Source: Rachicladosporium sp. CCFEE 5018
Lineage: Eukaryota; Ascomycota; Dothideomycetes; Cladosporiales; Cladosporiaceae
Direction of reading: 5' to 3'
Length of the DNA stretch: 64,000 nucleotides
Assembly: GCA_002077045.2 (NCBI GenBank)
Contig: KZ111140.1
Coordinates: 603,370-667,369 of the forward strand
Both the position numbers and the translations under genes were made by a program. Below, one piece after another: positions 43,099 through 54,542 of this stretch; positions within the stretch are counted from its first letter, which is position 1, and each line of letters begins with the position of its first letter. A model generated the notes under the pieces. The model was not told the DNA's origin, made no database searches, and saw nothing but the letters and a program-made list of their open reading frames with translations.

Positions 43099-43711
43099 AT
43101 GACCAAAGTGGAGTCAGTGTGTGCCGAGGACTCGCTATGCTCGATTGACCCGATAACTGCGTTATTCGAGTCGAGTATGCTATCAAATCTAGCTCATGGC
43201 GCCCGAAGTTAGTCGGGCCTGGCTGTCCCGTTTGTGAGCGGTCATGCAGGCACTCGCCACTGCCATCGATACTTGGCTTGTCGATCTGATCGGAAGCTAA
43301 TTTTGACACCGTTTCAGAGAATGTCAGCTTCGCCGCCGCCTCGTAGACTACCGATGAGGAGTCAATTGGACGGTGCGGAAAGATAGCCACCGTCTCGTTT
43401 CGCGCCGCCGTATTGCCACGATGAGCCGAGCGTGTCTGATCATGGGTGACGTGTGCACTCGACAGGCTCTGCAGCGATCGCTTCCGCTTCATAGACGAGT
43501 ACACTCCGACATACCTGCCATCACTCAGGCGCGTAGAGTCGCGCACCGGACTACGCTCGAGTCTCGAAGAAGCCTGTGCCTGTGAAGCCTTTTGCTTCTG
43601 ATAAACTCCGCGCTTCTTGTTGCTGCATTTGTTGCATGTCTTGTATGATTTGCCTCTGCGCTCGAAGTCGATTCTGGGAGACCAGCTGCCGTGCATCGAG
43701 CAGAACTCCAT
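43028..43711 (-). pseudogene. Truncated duplicate of the ankyrin-like gene (copy B)
   Basis: From the ATG at 43711 a 227-aa frame starts EFCSMHGSWSPRIDFER and KTCNKCSNKKRGVYQKQKAS, clearly matching the N-terminus of the 1292-aa protein. The upstream ATG used in copy A is not conserved here. Similarity fades after about 110 residues. The remaining 110 residues (to 43028) are unrelated and end in antisense overlap with the Gly-rich end of bre2. The ankyrin-like modules are absent. A short protein with only the Cys/His motif could still be made, so expression would decide between pseudogene and new gene. Confidence 0.72.
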
Positions 43712-44706
43712 CGTCGACGCTGATATGGTGGGGTGCAATATCTTGGTCTTTCAAAAATTGGATCACAAATGCCTATGGTACAGGGCCAGCAGCGTTCACT
43801 GTACTCTCTGCCGATCCACCTCATTAGGCATTGTGTCGAGACTGTCGAGACTGTCGAGACTGTCGAGAGTGCAACAAGGCTGGAAGACGCCCAGAGCGGT
43901 TCAAGATCAGCCAGATCGTAGATTCAACCCCTGTAGGTACCATCTGCAGGTGAGCTCAATCTGGTTAGAGGAGGCCGCCCACGCGGGACGCCCACGCTCA
44001 CATTTATGCAGGGACCTACACGAAACGACTCCGATGTCCAGGACACATCTGCATTATTGCAGCCGGTCGTCTAGTCAGCCATGTTGCGACCGCGCAGCGT
44101 CACAGGTAAGACAAGGACATACCGATTTCCATTCGACCAGCACGTAGCATGAAGCAATACCAGGCTGAAAGACATGGAGGCGTCCTTATCTCGTTTCGGA
44201 ATTGTACCTAGCCTGAGCTCAGCGATCCGTAGCACATGCGGTCCATACTCGAGTCGAGAGGCAGGTAGCTCAAGCTAGTAACCGGGAACCCGGTACTGCG
44301 ACGGGCTCGGCGATAAAAGTACCTGGACGTCAAAGTACACTTCGAGTGACTGATCGAGCAGCATACATAGGTTCATCGTAGAGTGCTTCGACCTGGTTCC
44401 TCCTCTGGTTCCATGTCAACATCTCAGAGTTTAGCACCACTCCGCCAAGAGTAGCTGCATTTCATCAGCATGCTGCTCGAGAATACGGACGGGCATAGTG
44501 GTGGCGCTGTCAATCTACGGTAGGTCCCTCTCTGTTCCCATGACTGCACACCGCATTGACTTTCCCAGCCTCGTCGGAGTGCGATCCAGTCCGAATCTCT
44601 CGGTTGGGGACCTTGATGAACCTATCTCGAGATTCTCGGTCATGCAGCCCAGATCGCATGTCTATGGCAAGCTGCAACACAGCTTTGTAGTGTGTCCCCT
44701 GTGTAG
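43712..44706. other. Intergenic region upstream of the truncated gene
   Basis: Counterpart of 4283-5285, recognisable but diverged, with indels and a 9-bp repeat array. No supported gene. A first exon for the small gene at 44707 may be here. Confidence 0.42.
43835..43870. repeat. 9-bp tandem repeat, four units
   Basis: GTCGAGACT occurs three times exactly, then GTCGAGAGT. Copy A has one unit (GTCGAGAGT near 4392), so the array expanded in B after duplication or contracted in A. Confidence 0.85.
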
Positions 44707-45033
44707 GATGTCAAACCACAGCTCATAGTTACACAGGCCAAGGGGTACTCTTATGAATTCGATACGTCGAGGGTCCCCGCTCTGAATAGTCTGTGCATTC
44801 ATTGCACGCATCCAGCAGTCGCCGAGCCCCAGCAAGGGTTAGGAGAGGAATGCGCGTCAACAAAAAGGTCTTCACTAGAGCAGACCGGCATCGAATTGCA
44901 AGATATTTCAGCCAAACCGAAGGGGAGTCGGACTAAGAGGGCGTTTCGCAAAGTCTGGCAATTCGCCGGCGCGGCGGTAGGGTTGGCGAGTCTCGGGCTG
45001 CACATTGCTGAGCTCGTCGCAGCGCTCAGCTGA
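44707..45033 (+). CDS. Small conserved exon with hydrophobic C-terminal helix (copy B)
   Basis: Same length (327 nt, 108 codons) and same frame as 5286-5612. It begins right after a CTGTGTAG acceptor; the TAG of that acceptor is a stop in this frame, and no in-frame ATG follows, so the exon needs an upstream partner. The basic GSRTKRAFRK and the helix GLASLGLHIAELVAALS are fully kept, while the first half is more diverged (KPQLIVTQAKGYSYEFDT against KPQLMATMAERSHHQVDT). Confidence 0.4.
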   Translation, partial: DVKPQLIVTQAKGYSYEFDTSRVPALNSLCIHCTHPAVAEPQQGLGEECASTKRSSLEQTGIELQDISAKPKGSRTKRAFRKVWQFAGAAVGLASLGLHIAELVAALS

Positions 45034-45607
45034 GCTCAGGTCGGTCGGTCGACGGAGGCGACAGCGGAGCGGCCGAATGTTCCGTGTCAGGCGATAGTCA
45101 AGCCGTCATGAGGCTTCTTACAAATCGTGAAGGAAGATGGACATCCATTTCAAATTCAGTCCCAGTCGTGTTCAGTTCGTCGGGCATCATGGTTGCCAAT
45201 CCAATCCGGGTCGAACCAGCGATCATCGTTCCAACTCTGAGATTCATCAAGCGTGTCCAAGTACTGTGGTTCATCGTTTCAGGGCGTCCTGATTTGCTTC
45301 GAGGTCAGTCTATCCATAATGTGAGATACAACAAACGCCGTCTAGTTTGAATCTTCAGAGCGTGAGGACATATAGTGTATACTTCCCTCCGCAGCGGCGC
45401 GGCCGAAAACTCCGATGCTAGCTACAACGCTGTCAATGTTATTCCTCCCCGATCGACGGCTCTGTAGAGACGTCTGATGCGTGCTGCCGCCATCTGCCGA
45501 CGCGCTCATAGTTGCGACCGGCAACACCTTCCTCAGCATCAGTGAGCACAATCCTCATCGTCACCTCAAGAACTTCTTGCAGGCCCATTCAGTACCACGC
45601 TCACAGC
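45034..45607. other. Intergenic region between convergent 3' ends
   Basis: Counterpart of 5613-6196. The block GTGTATACTTCCCTC...GGCCGAAAACTCCGATGCTAGCTA is shared, the rest is diverged. No gene called. Confidence 0.42.
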
Positions 45608-46808
45608 TCACTCCACCTCCATGGCCTCCCCGCCACTCCTCTTCTTGCTCTTCACCCACTCCACGAACTCATCAATCACGCTCGGCCAACTGCTCTCCTC
45701 GTTCCAGAACCCGAGATCTTCATCCTTCAGCGTCTCCTCTGCGAACGTCAGAGTCTGCCGCCACAGATCCTTATTTACAGCCTTCCTCCATTCCGTCTCC
45801 AGGTACTCCAGCCACCACTCTAGCCACGGCGAGTTCCTCGTCTCCCACTTGAGCCCTGCGTCCGAGAAAAGCACTCTCCAGAACGACGCCGCCTGATCGA
45901 AGTCCATCGCTTTCTTCCGGTCCTCCAGCAAGAGCTGGAATGTGTGATTGTACACCCTCTTGAACAGCGCACGATCCCTCGTCATCTCTGCCCTCTTTCC
46001 CAAAATCACGTTCCGGATCTTCGGTAATGAATCGGCATTCACGTCCGAGAACGCGTCGGCGAAGCCTTGCCGTGTGATGACGCCGATTTGTGGGGATTGC
46101 ACGACTTCGAAGAAGACTAGCGAACCGATGTCTTCGAGGTCTATACTAAGGGCCTGAAGGAGGTTGCCGGTGCCTTCGAGATCTAGCTCGTCAGGTGAGT
46201 CGCGGGGTGATGTGCGGTAGCTGTCGAAGATGCGGTCGAGCGATTTGCGGGCGGGGTTGGCGGCAGCGTTGGAGGGGTTGTTGAAGAAGCTGTGTATGTG
46301 ATTAGCTTTACAACCAGAATGATGGTCTGGCCTCACGGAACAGCCGAGACTCACGCGTTAATAGCATTACTTGAGTTCCAGTTGTGTTGCTTCAGCAGCT
46401 TGGTCGCGGCCGATGTGTTGGCATTCGTGACTGAGGTGAACTCGGCGATGGCAGCCTTCTGCTGAGACGTCGATGGCGTTGGCATTGCTGCGCAGTCAGC
46501 ACTGTGAATGAACCAATACGCAATCTACCGCACAGGCTTCCCAATCACGAGCCAGCGAGCGCACAGCGTTGTATGTGTATGGTCGCTGCAGTGAAGTTGA
46601 TGTGGTTCATCGAATGCCGCAGTACGCGATATCATACAGCCAGATCTGATTGATAAGATCCGCCGAGGTGACTCTGACCAATGAGAGCGCGATACGACTT
46701 ACCAGAGACCTGCGACCTCTTCATCTTCTTCGGCTTCCTCAGCGTGGTAGTCTCCGTAATGTGACCGACACCGTTGAGCTCTGCCTGGTCCGACTTACGC
46801 TTCGGCAT
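45608..46808 (-). CDS. dcn1: DCN1-like scaffold for cullin neddylation (copy B)
   Basis: Exons 46808-46703, 46487-46355 and 46289-45608 have the same lengths as copy A (106, 133 and 682 nt) and give 271 aa. UBA-like and PONY domains are intact. Replacements are few and mild (for example YLETEWRKAV for YLESEWKKAV and VVQSP for AVQSP). Introns are more diverged than exons. Both copies should make working protein, so the organism may carry double dosage of this neddylation factor. Confidence 0.93.
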
Positions 46809-47228
46809 GGTGGCGCGGCTGATGGAATTGTATGTACCGAACGGTAGATTCCAGTGGCAGGTAGATTGGTGACTTGACGGTCGTTCGTCCAGGCGATGCG
46901 TGCTGATAGCGAGCGGCGGACGTAAGTGATAGACCTCGTTCAGTGTAGAAGTTTGTAAGATCAAAGACGCGGTTTATTCACGTGTACTAGTGAACATGGC
47001 AGTAGGAGGCACCACCAGGCGTCGTTCATCATGTGAAGGCACGGAAACCATGGACTTCATCGCTAAGGGAAGGCACGTTACCTTATATCGACGACCGACT
47101 CTGCAAAATCGAGTTCGATCTATTATCGTAGCAGTTGTCATTATACAACTCGGTACCGTGTTGGTCTAAGAAGAGCGTACCTGGTCAGAATTGATGGCTA
47201 GTTGGGTAAATGGACTAGCCATCCCCGA
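46809..47228. other. Dcn1 (copy B) promoter region
   Basis: Aligns with 7398-7823 with several conserved blocks. No gene. Confidence 0.42.
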
Positions 47229-48344
47229 CTACTCCTGGCAATCCTGGACCTCAGCTTGACGAGCGTTCTTGGTCCTCTCAGACTCCTTTGAACGTTTTTC
47301 CTCCGTACTCTCCTCCTTCATCCCCTTCATCTGCTCAATTACCAGCTCTCTGATCCACGCCTTCATCTCAGCTTTGCTGTCTTCCCCAGCACCTTTCTCC
47401 ACCTCCACAGTCTCTGCGACCTCAGCCTTCACATCTTCATGCGACGCAGATATCAGACCGACCCTCCCGACACTTCGTCTGCCCGCGGCAGTGCCCCAGA
47501 ACCCGACCATCTCTCGGTTCGCAAGCTCGACCTCCTTCCTCACCCGCAGCTCGCTGATGGTTGGAGGTACACCACTGCGCGAGTTATTACCACCAGCCAG
47601 ACACCACAGCAGACGATAAGTTCTCGCATCGTCCGGCGAAACGGTCTTTGCTTTGAGAGGTGGCAGAGTCGTTCTCGCGCGTTTATTGGGTGCTTCACCG
47701 TCGCCACCACCTCGGAGATGCACTGACGTGTCAGGACGGAGGTGTTCTCGACAGTGTTCTCGTCTTACCTTCGCGGACTTTCCAGACCTTGTGAGCATAC
47801 TCCGCTGCTCGGTGGTCAAGCGCGAGTCGAGCCAGGCTGTTCTGGCCTCCTGGAACGATTGGCGGTGGCCGATGACAGGCGGTGGAGATGACGGACTTGA
47901 AGAGCGGCTCACATTGTAGCGCTCTCGCAGGTCTTCCCAGACGCTATCCATCTGTCTGACAAGGTTTTCGTCCTCAGCTGAAAGCACCTGATGGTCCAGC
48001 GCCGTGATGAAGTGGTCAAGGTCCTTACGCGATCGCCGCTGTATGGGCCTCCCAATCAGATGCTTATCTTCATTATACGGAGTCAAAACAGGTGTGGAGT
48101 CTTGATTATCGTCAGTGCAGCCAAAGCAGAATCACAGATGTTTGCACACCATAGTTTCGTGGGTCGCAGATCATCTGGATGTGCTTCTCCATCTGCTGTC
48201 TCCCCGGTAGAGGAGGCTTACCGTGACTTCCCCAGCAGCGCTTGAGAGCGGCCAAAGCGCTCCGAGTATGCGCTCCCACAACGGTCGACCTCTGATGCGG
48301 GCCCTCGGATTGTTCGGATGGAAGACTGGTGAGTCGTCGCCCAT
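47229..48344 (-). pseudogene. Conserved unknown protein, copy B, frameshifted in exon 1
   Basis: The counterpart of 7824-8952 is present with ATG (48344), the same intron (48149-48101, GT to AAG) and the same stop. Exon 1 is 195 nt instead of 193. After LWERILGALWPLSS the sequence reads GCTGCTGGGGAAGTCACGG where A has TGCTGTGGGAGTCACGG, so the frame shifts and hits a stop before the intron. Exon 2 (48100-47229) is fully open and only 15 nt shorter than in A. Translation from the internal ATG of MEKHIQMICDP would rescue most of the protein. It is therefore either an early pseudogene or a shortened version. Confidence 0.6.
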
Positions 48345-50243
48345 GTTTGTGATCGCTTTCTTGTCCTTCTCAGTAGGCGTGCGAAAGATCGGTTCCGGAT
48401 AAGAGGTGCCATCGTTGCAAGATATGTCAGATAGTCCAATGTATTGACCAGGTGCTGCTCAGCGTTACTGTGCGCGCTGTCTATGAGTAATAGTACAGTG
48501 CATCACGTCAATGCCGGGCGAGTCTCACACTAGCAAGCACTACGTCAGACACTGCGGCGTCCATGAATGCATGTTCGCCGTTTGCGTTCAAAACTTCAGC
48601 GTCACGACCAGGCACATTCATGTCGGATTCGAAACTGGCCGGAGAGCAATGATTGGTATCGAGGACCTGTCCATCGACGAGAGTGTCTGGCGATGTGGCC
48701 TGGCGCTGTGGATTTGCAGCCTGAGAGAGCGCGTGGAGTGTGCGTTGCCAGATGGGATATTCCCATCCAGTATGTTGAAGTGTTGTAGTCCCACGATCGG
48801 TCCGTATCGTCCACATTGCCAGGCCTGTGGGGATACGCATCACCACCGACCCGATCATATTGCTTGACCACGATTAGTCGTGGCTGGGAAGAGTGGTGCT
48901 TCTGCCAAGTGCGTCTTCTACACTCCGACCCCGTTTTCATCGGTTTGAGGCATTTTCGGCTCTTTCTTAGGTAATGGGCGTGATCTTGACCGAGGAATGG
49001 AGAAGAGTTGAGACGCTGATACCTAGCCTCTTCGTCTTCCAAGCACTACTCTCATCACAAGCACCGCCCTCTCTACCGCACTCTCAACCAGCACTTGCAC
49101 TGCCACCTACAAGTCGATACCCCTTGTTACCAACAGTCTCCATGGCAAGACCTCAACACCGCCAGACTGATTCCCCGCCTGGCTCGGTGCCTTGAGGCGC
49201 AAATATTGCCCCATATCGATCCACTACCGCCTGCGAACTCGGTCTTGCGGATGTAATGGGCCATCTAAGAGTAGAGTCCGTCAACGTGGAGACTTTGTGG
49301 ACCGCCGTCATGCCAAGCATGCCCGCATGTCGCGGATGCCGGAGGACTGCCGCAAGATCGAGGTCCCTCCGAAAGAGCATGCACAACCGAGCCGCTAAAG
49401 CCTCTAGGGTCGTTTGATAGGTAAGGTCAGATACGCCGGTTTCGCGCCGCTGAAAGAAGTCGTGTCTCGATGCCACAAGTTGCGCTGCCGGCGCACGAGA
49501 TCAAGTTGAATGGCGCATATTCCGCATCCCCACATGTACGCGGATGGAAGAACATGGCTTCGACGTCGTTGAGTTGTGAGCTCGATGTCGAGCGCTGAGA
49601 CCATTCAATCTCTTCCCAAGCCCTTCTCAAGTGCTTTGCCGGCCAAGCAATGCTCCGCTCTTGTCTTGACGTCGTCAAGAGATGCTTGGACAAAAGTCGC
49701 TCCAAGCGTTGAACGTTATCTCTGCGGTCCAATGAGCTTGCACCTCAGCTGACAGGGAGCCCTTCCAGCCCTGCGCCCGCGTGGTACTTGACGGTGGTGT
49801 CGGCGGGTCGCTCGCTAGGTGCGAGGGAAGAAAAAGAAACCTTCCAGATCATCTCCTCTTTCCACATTCCTTCCATTATCACGAGTTCTCTGATAACGAT
49901 TCAGAAACGAGGAAGGCGCTATCTTGCAACCAAAGCCTCACTTCGACATCATCACGTGGAACCAGGGTGTATCTAGCTTTATCTTACTTTGGACAACAGA
50001 GCTGCTATCTGATAGCACCCCCGAGCTCCCTCCCCCGCCCTCATCGTGCATCGCGATCTCGAGTTTGACTCCGCCACGACCTTGAGCCATTGCGACAACC
50101 TCCGGCCCATCAGCAACATCCTCGAGCCCAAAGCAACATTAGCCACTCTCCGACTTGGACTGGATCGCTATCGTGGGAACTACTGCGAGCCATAGCGACA
50201 ACCCCGATTTGCCCGAAGCGACTCTCCTGCACTTACACTCATT
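48345..50243. other. Long intergenic region; permease (copy B) promoter
   Basis: Counterpart of 8953-10840. Similarity is patchy to about 49250, stronger at 49255-49480, and strong from 49600 to 50243, the presumed permease promoter and 5' UTR. Short ORFs on both strands are not supported. Confidence 0.42.
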
Positions 50244-52034
50244 ATGGCCGAACTCATCAATCCTGGCGAGACGCGCCAGCGAAAGCAATCCGTTGGCGCC
50301 ATGGAATTGCAAGGCCCTGGAGGCACTGTGCGCACTGTCGCCCTCGAAGAAATGACTGATGCCGATCGCGCCCTCGCAGCAGAATTCGGCTACAAGCCAG
50401 TTTTCAAGCGTGAATTTGGCTACCTTTCGACCTTCTCCTTTGCCGTCAGTATCTCGGGCTTGTTCTCGACTGTAGCCACGACCTTCTCGTACCCGCTTTA
50501 CGCCGGCGGCAGCTCGTCTGCTGTGTGGTCGTGGTTCATCTCCGGCGCTGGCTGCATGTGTATCGCCTGCTCAGTCGCTGAGCTGGTGTCTGCTTACCCA
50601 ACATGCGGTGGATTGTGCGTTCTCCTCCCTGAGTGTTATGTGGGGTATGTGAGCTTACCGTCATCGTAGGTATTACACAGTTTCTCGACTTGCGCCGAGG
50701 AAGTACGTCCCATATATCAGCTGGGTGACTGGCTGGCTCAACCTGCTTGGCCAGGTCGCTGGTGTTGCGTCTTCCGAGTGGGGAGCTGCTGCCCTACTAC
50801 TGGCAGCTGTCTCTATGGGCACTGACGGAGCCTATACTCCAACTACAAACCACACTGTCGGTGTCATGGCCGCGCTTACTGTGGTCACTGGCTTGGTCAA
50901 CTCCCTGTCCACATACTGGATGGAGAAGATGACTAAAGGCTACGTGATCTTCCACATCTTGGTCCTAGTCACCTGCTGTATCTCGCTACTGGCTATGGCA
51001 ACGGAGAAGAATGGCACACCAAAGCATACTGCCAAATACGTCTTCACCGACATCCAGAACACTTCCGGGTGGGAGCCGACTGGCTGGTCTTTCATGTTTG
51101 GGTTCCTGTCTGTGAGCTGGACTATGACTGATTACGATGCGTGAGTAGCATGCGGTCTTACTCAGCCTAAGGTCTATCACTGACAGTTCCCAGCACCGCA
51201 CACATCACCGAAGAGATTACCGAGCCCGAGCTGAAAGCGCCATGGGCAATCAGCATGGCCATGCTCTTCACCTACGTCGCCGGCTGGCTGTACAACATCG
51301 TCCTCTGCTTCTGCATGGGCGAGCCAGCTGACATCCTCGCGTCCGGGTTCGCGCAACCCGTGGCCCAGATCTTCCTGAACGTTTTGGGCAAATCTGGTGG
51401 CATAGTCTTCACTGTCTGTGCGTTCATCATCATCAAGTTTGTCACCTTCACCGCCATGCAGGCTTTGGGCAGGACCTTGTTTGCGTTCTCCCGCGACCGC
51501 CTAGTGCCTGCGAGCCACATCTGGACAAAGATCCTCCCGTTGACTGGCACCCCGGTGCTTGCGGTCTGGGTCTGCGTTTTCTTCTGCATTGCCATCAACC
51601 TCATCGGTCTCGGATCCTACACTGCGATCGCTGGTGTTTTCAACGTCTGCGCCATCGCTTTGGACTGGTCCTACTGCATTCCCATCGCCTGTAAGCTCAT
51701 CTTCGGCAACTTCAAGCCTGGACCCTGGCACTTGGGCAAATTCAGCTACATTGTCAACATCTGGGCCTGCCTCTGGACGCTCTTCGTCAGCATTATCTTC
51801 CTGTGCCCGACTGTCAGACCGACGACGGCCGAGAACATGAACTACGCTGTGGTATTCTTGAGCGCTATCTTGGTCTTTGCGACTGCGTACTGGTTCGCGA
51901 AGGGCAGGAAGTGGTATACTGGACCGCTTATCGAAGCCGAGATCAACGAGAATTCTAGCCAGACTAGTGATGAGGATCTCGCAAGGAAGTCGAAGGGCGA
52001 GAAGGAGCAAGAGCAGGCTATGCAGGGGATGTAG
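50244..52034 (+). CDS. APC-family amino acid/GABA-type permease (copy B)
   Basis: Exons 50244-50614, 50670-51140 and 51194-52034 have the same lengths as copy A (371, 471, 841 nt) and give 560 aa. By eye only about five residues differ (such as MAELIN for MAELTN, AYTPTT for AYVPTT, ASGF for ASDF, GKSGG for GKAGG and AKGRK for AQGRK). By contrast, silent base differences are frequent. All membrane spans and the TDYDATAHITEEI junction are preserved. This is the clearest case of purifying selection on both copies. Confidence 0.93.
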
Positions 52035-52436
52035 GATACCGATGAGGAAGGAAACCGGAAGCAAGAACAAGTTTTGCATACCAAAGCAACGTACGACAGT
52101 ACTGCACATGACGAGAGTGTATTTTCCATAGCTCGATACCAAATGACTTCTACTCTTGGACACGATCCCACATACTTCCGCAAGTCTTTCGGAGATATCG
52201 ACATGTGTGCACTACATCTACAATGAAGCCTTGTGCGCTTTGCCGGTATCACTCTCCTGCCGAGATGCATGCAGGGAACCGCCCCAACGCCTTAGCATGC
52301 AATCCACGCTATGCAAATTCACGCATCCAGTATTACCTTCCGCGGTCTAATTATGCAGTGCAAAGCACCACATGTAAGTGAAGCAAACAAAGACTTCCTG
52401 TTGCTAGCGTGCTCTCGAACCTGTCTGCGGTACGAC
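52035..52436. other. Convergent 3' region (copy B)
   Basis: Nearly identical to 12633-13034. Probably overlapping 3' UTRs of the permease and the SprT/BTB-like gene. Confidence 0.5.
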
Positions 52437-54542
52437 TCACATGTATCTATACGTGGCCCATGGATCTCTCCATCGGCTTCCACCCCGATATCGAGCACTG
52501 ACAGGATCACGACCAAAGCCGCCAGTGTGGCGTCTCGGCCAGTACGGCGTCGCAGCAGCGATGACAGGCGTCTGTACCACACTCGGTGGCATGATCGCCA
52601 GTCGCTCTCCTGGTAGTGGCACGACATTCGCTGGCGCGTATATCGGCTGTGGAAGCAACGCGGGCGCCGGATTGTAGAGATCGTCGTAGCTTCGCCTTCG
52701 TCCGTACGGCGTGGCGGTAAGCAGTGGTCTGGGAGCATACCCTCCTACAGCTAGAGGAGCGTGGACAGGATTCTGGTATGCTGTTGAGGCGCCGCCTCCA
52801 TCGCGACCAAGAACAGCGTTATCGTCCAATCGTCCAGGGTAAGTCATCTCAGCAACGACCAGCTTGCAGTCATCTTTCAACGCCGCGTTCCGATGGTACA
52901 GCTTCTCGAACCTCTCGCGATGGATTTGAAGTAGGATTTCGTAGTTGCTCAGACCTCTCTCAAGGCCCGCACCAGTATAGTCAAGTCCATACCCACTACC
53001 GTAGCGATCATCAGTGCGAGCGAGAAATGCTCTAGCCCACGTGTGGAGATCAGCGTGTATGCTGCCCTTGCCGCCGTCTTTGTCATTGTACAGCTCTTTG
53101 AGAGCGGCGATTGGGTCATCGGTCGTACGTGACATGCTGAAGAGTCTTTCCAGAGCATACTTACGAAGCTCTTCGAAGAATAGCCCCTCAGCTGACTTGA
53201 AGACGCGAATGTGGGTTGTGATGCCGACTGGCTGCTCCTGTCCCTGTCCTTGGCCAACGATTACTGGTGGGCCAGTACGGTGAGACAGGGATGCAGAAGC
53301 GGAACAGTGACCCTCTTCGAGGGATGGCGAGTACCTCTGGTGCTGGATGAAGTCCCAGAGGCACTTGAAGACTTGGAATTCGCACTCCGGAACGATGCAT
53401 TCGAATCTGTCAAGTTTGACGGCTTGTCTCTTTAGACTCGGAAATGCCATGGCTTTCTCCCGTGGTATCATAACTCGCTTGCTGTCCCATATCAGCTCAA
53501 TGTAGGTTGCTGAGGGTGGACCTTTCCGTCGATCGGTCGGCTCCAGCTTGCCCTCTTCGTTCAGATCGTAGATGGTGCTACCTTTGCTGTCGAGAGCAAG
53601 GTCTATGCAGCGAGAGAAGTCTCGGACTTGCCAGTTCGTGACTTCTGGGAGGCGGATGTATCGGTTGTCGTGACTGCAGTGCGAGCGGCCATCGGGTGGT
53701 GGAGGTCCTCCCGTATTGCCGCGAGGGTCTATGGCGATGAAGGGACGGCCATCTCGAGTGGAGCCGCCGTCGTCGAGTAGACGGCGGAGGTTGCCATGAC
53801 TGTCGTTGCGGTGAGAAGCATAGAAGAGCATGTTCAGGGCTTTCTTCTTGCAGTGGCGGGTAATCTCGTCAATGGCCATGAGAATGACGCCGAAGTGAAC
53901 GCCGTCAAGCAAACGGCCATCTTGCTTCGCTTCTGGATCTTGAGCTCCACAGCAGATGAGAAAATACGCGTGAATCATTTGATGGATCATTTGCTCAAGC
54001 AGATCATCTATCTGAGCCTCGTCCTTCTTGAAAGGCGTGCTGTTCAGCTCGATCGTCACACGAGGGCAGATGGTCCCGGCCGTGCTTGTCATGCCTGGCG
54101 AGTGGTCTGACTGAGTCCTCCATCTTAAGAGCACCATCCCCTCTAACTTGTGCAAAAAGAGCGTTCGGTCGAGTTGGTCGAAGATACGGAATGGCGTCGT
54201 TCTCGCCGCCGGCGCTTTTCGAAGGGTATCGATCTCTTCGATGATACTGGGTCCGTTACTAATGATGTGCTTGTAGCAGTAAGCGGTAGCGTACTCCAGG
54301 GTCCAGCCAAGATCGCCATGATGCCTGATGTCCGGATCTTGGAGGTCCTGTGAGATGTCATACGGTGATTTGCGGTCTTCAGCTCCGGGTTCTCGTCTTG
54401 TGCGGCGTCTGCGTGTTTCGTATGAGCTGACTCGACTGAGAGTGTCGGATCTAGCCGGTCGATAGACGCTGAGGTACTGAGGGTCAAGGGCACGGATTAA
54501 AGGTAGGTAAGGTATTGGATTGGCGTAGTGATGTAATGGCAT
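52437..54542 (-). CDS. SprT-like/BTB-like protein with altered HExxH motif (copy B)
   Basis: A 701-aa ORF, the same length as copy A. The HQMIH motif, the DGVHFGVIL third-ligand segment and the BTB-like block are all kept. The Gln in place of catalytic Glu is therefore not a local mutation but predates the duplication. Differences cluster in the Arg-rich N-terminus, around the linker near residues 430-460 and in the Pro-rich tail. Confidence 0.75.
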   Translation of the reverse strand: MPLHHYANPIPYLPLIRALDPQYLSVYRPARSDTLSRVSSYETRRRRTRREPGAEDRKSPYDISQDLQDPDIRHHGDLGWTLEYATAYCYKHIISNGPSIIEEIDTLRKAPAARTTPFRIFDQLDRTLFLHKLEGMVLLRWRTQSDHSPGMTSTAGTICPRVTIELNSTPFKKDEAQIDDLLEQMIHQMIHAYFLICCGAQDPEAKQDGRLLDGVHFGVILMAIDEITRHCKKKALNMLFYASHRNDSHGNLRRLLDDGGSTRDGRPFIAIDPRGNTGGPPPPDGRSHCSHDNRYIRLPEVTNWQVRDFSRCIDLALDSKGSTIYDLNEEGKLEPTDRRKGPPSATYIELIWDSKRVMIPREKAMAFPSLKRQAVKLDRFECIVPECEFQVFKCLWDFIQHQRYSPSLEEGHCSASASLSHRTGPPVIVGQGQGQEQPVGITTHIRVFKSAEGLFFEELRKYALERLFSMSRTTDDPIAALKELYNDKDGGKGSIHADLHTWARAFLARTDDRYGSGYGLDYTGAGLERGLSNYEILLQIHRERFEKLYHRNAALKDDCKLVVAEMTYPGRLDDNAVLGRDGGGASTAYQNPVHAPLAVGGYAPRPLLTATPYGRRRSYDDLYNPAPALLPQPIYAPANVVPLPGERLAIMPPSVVQTPVIAAATPYWPRRHTGGFGRDPVSARYRGGSRWRDPWATYRYM

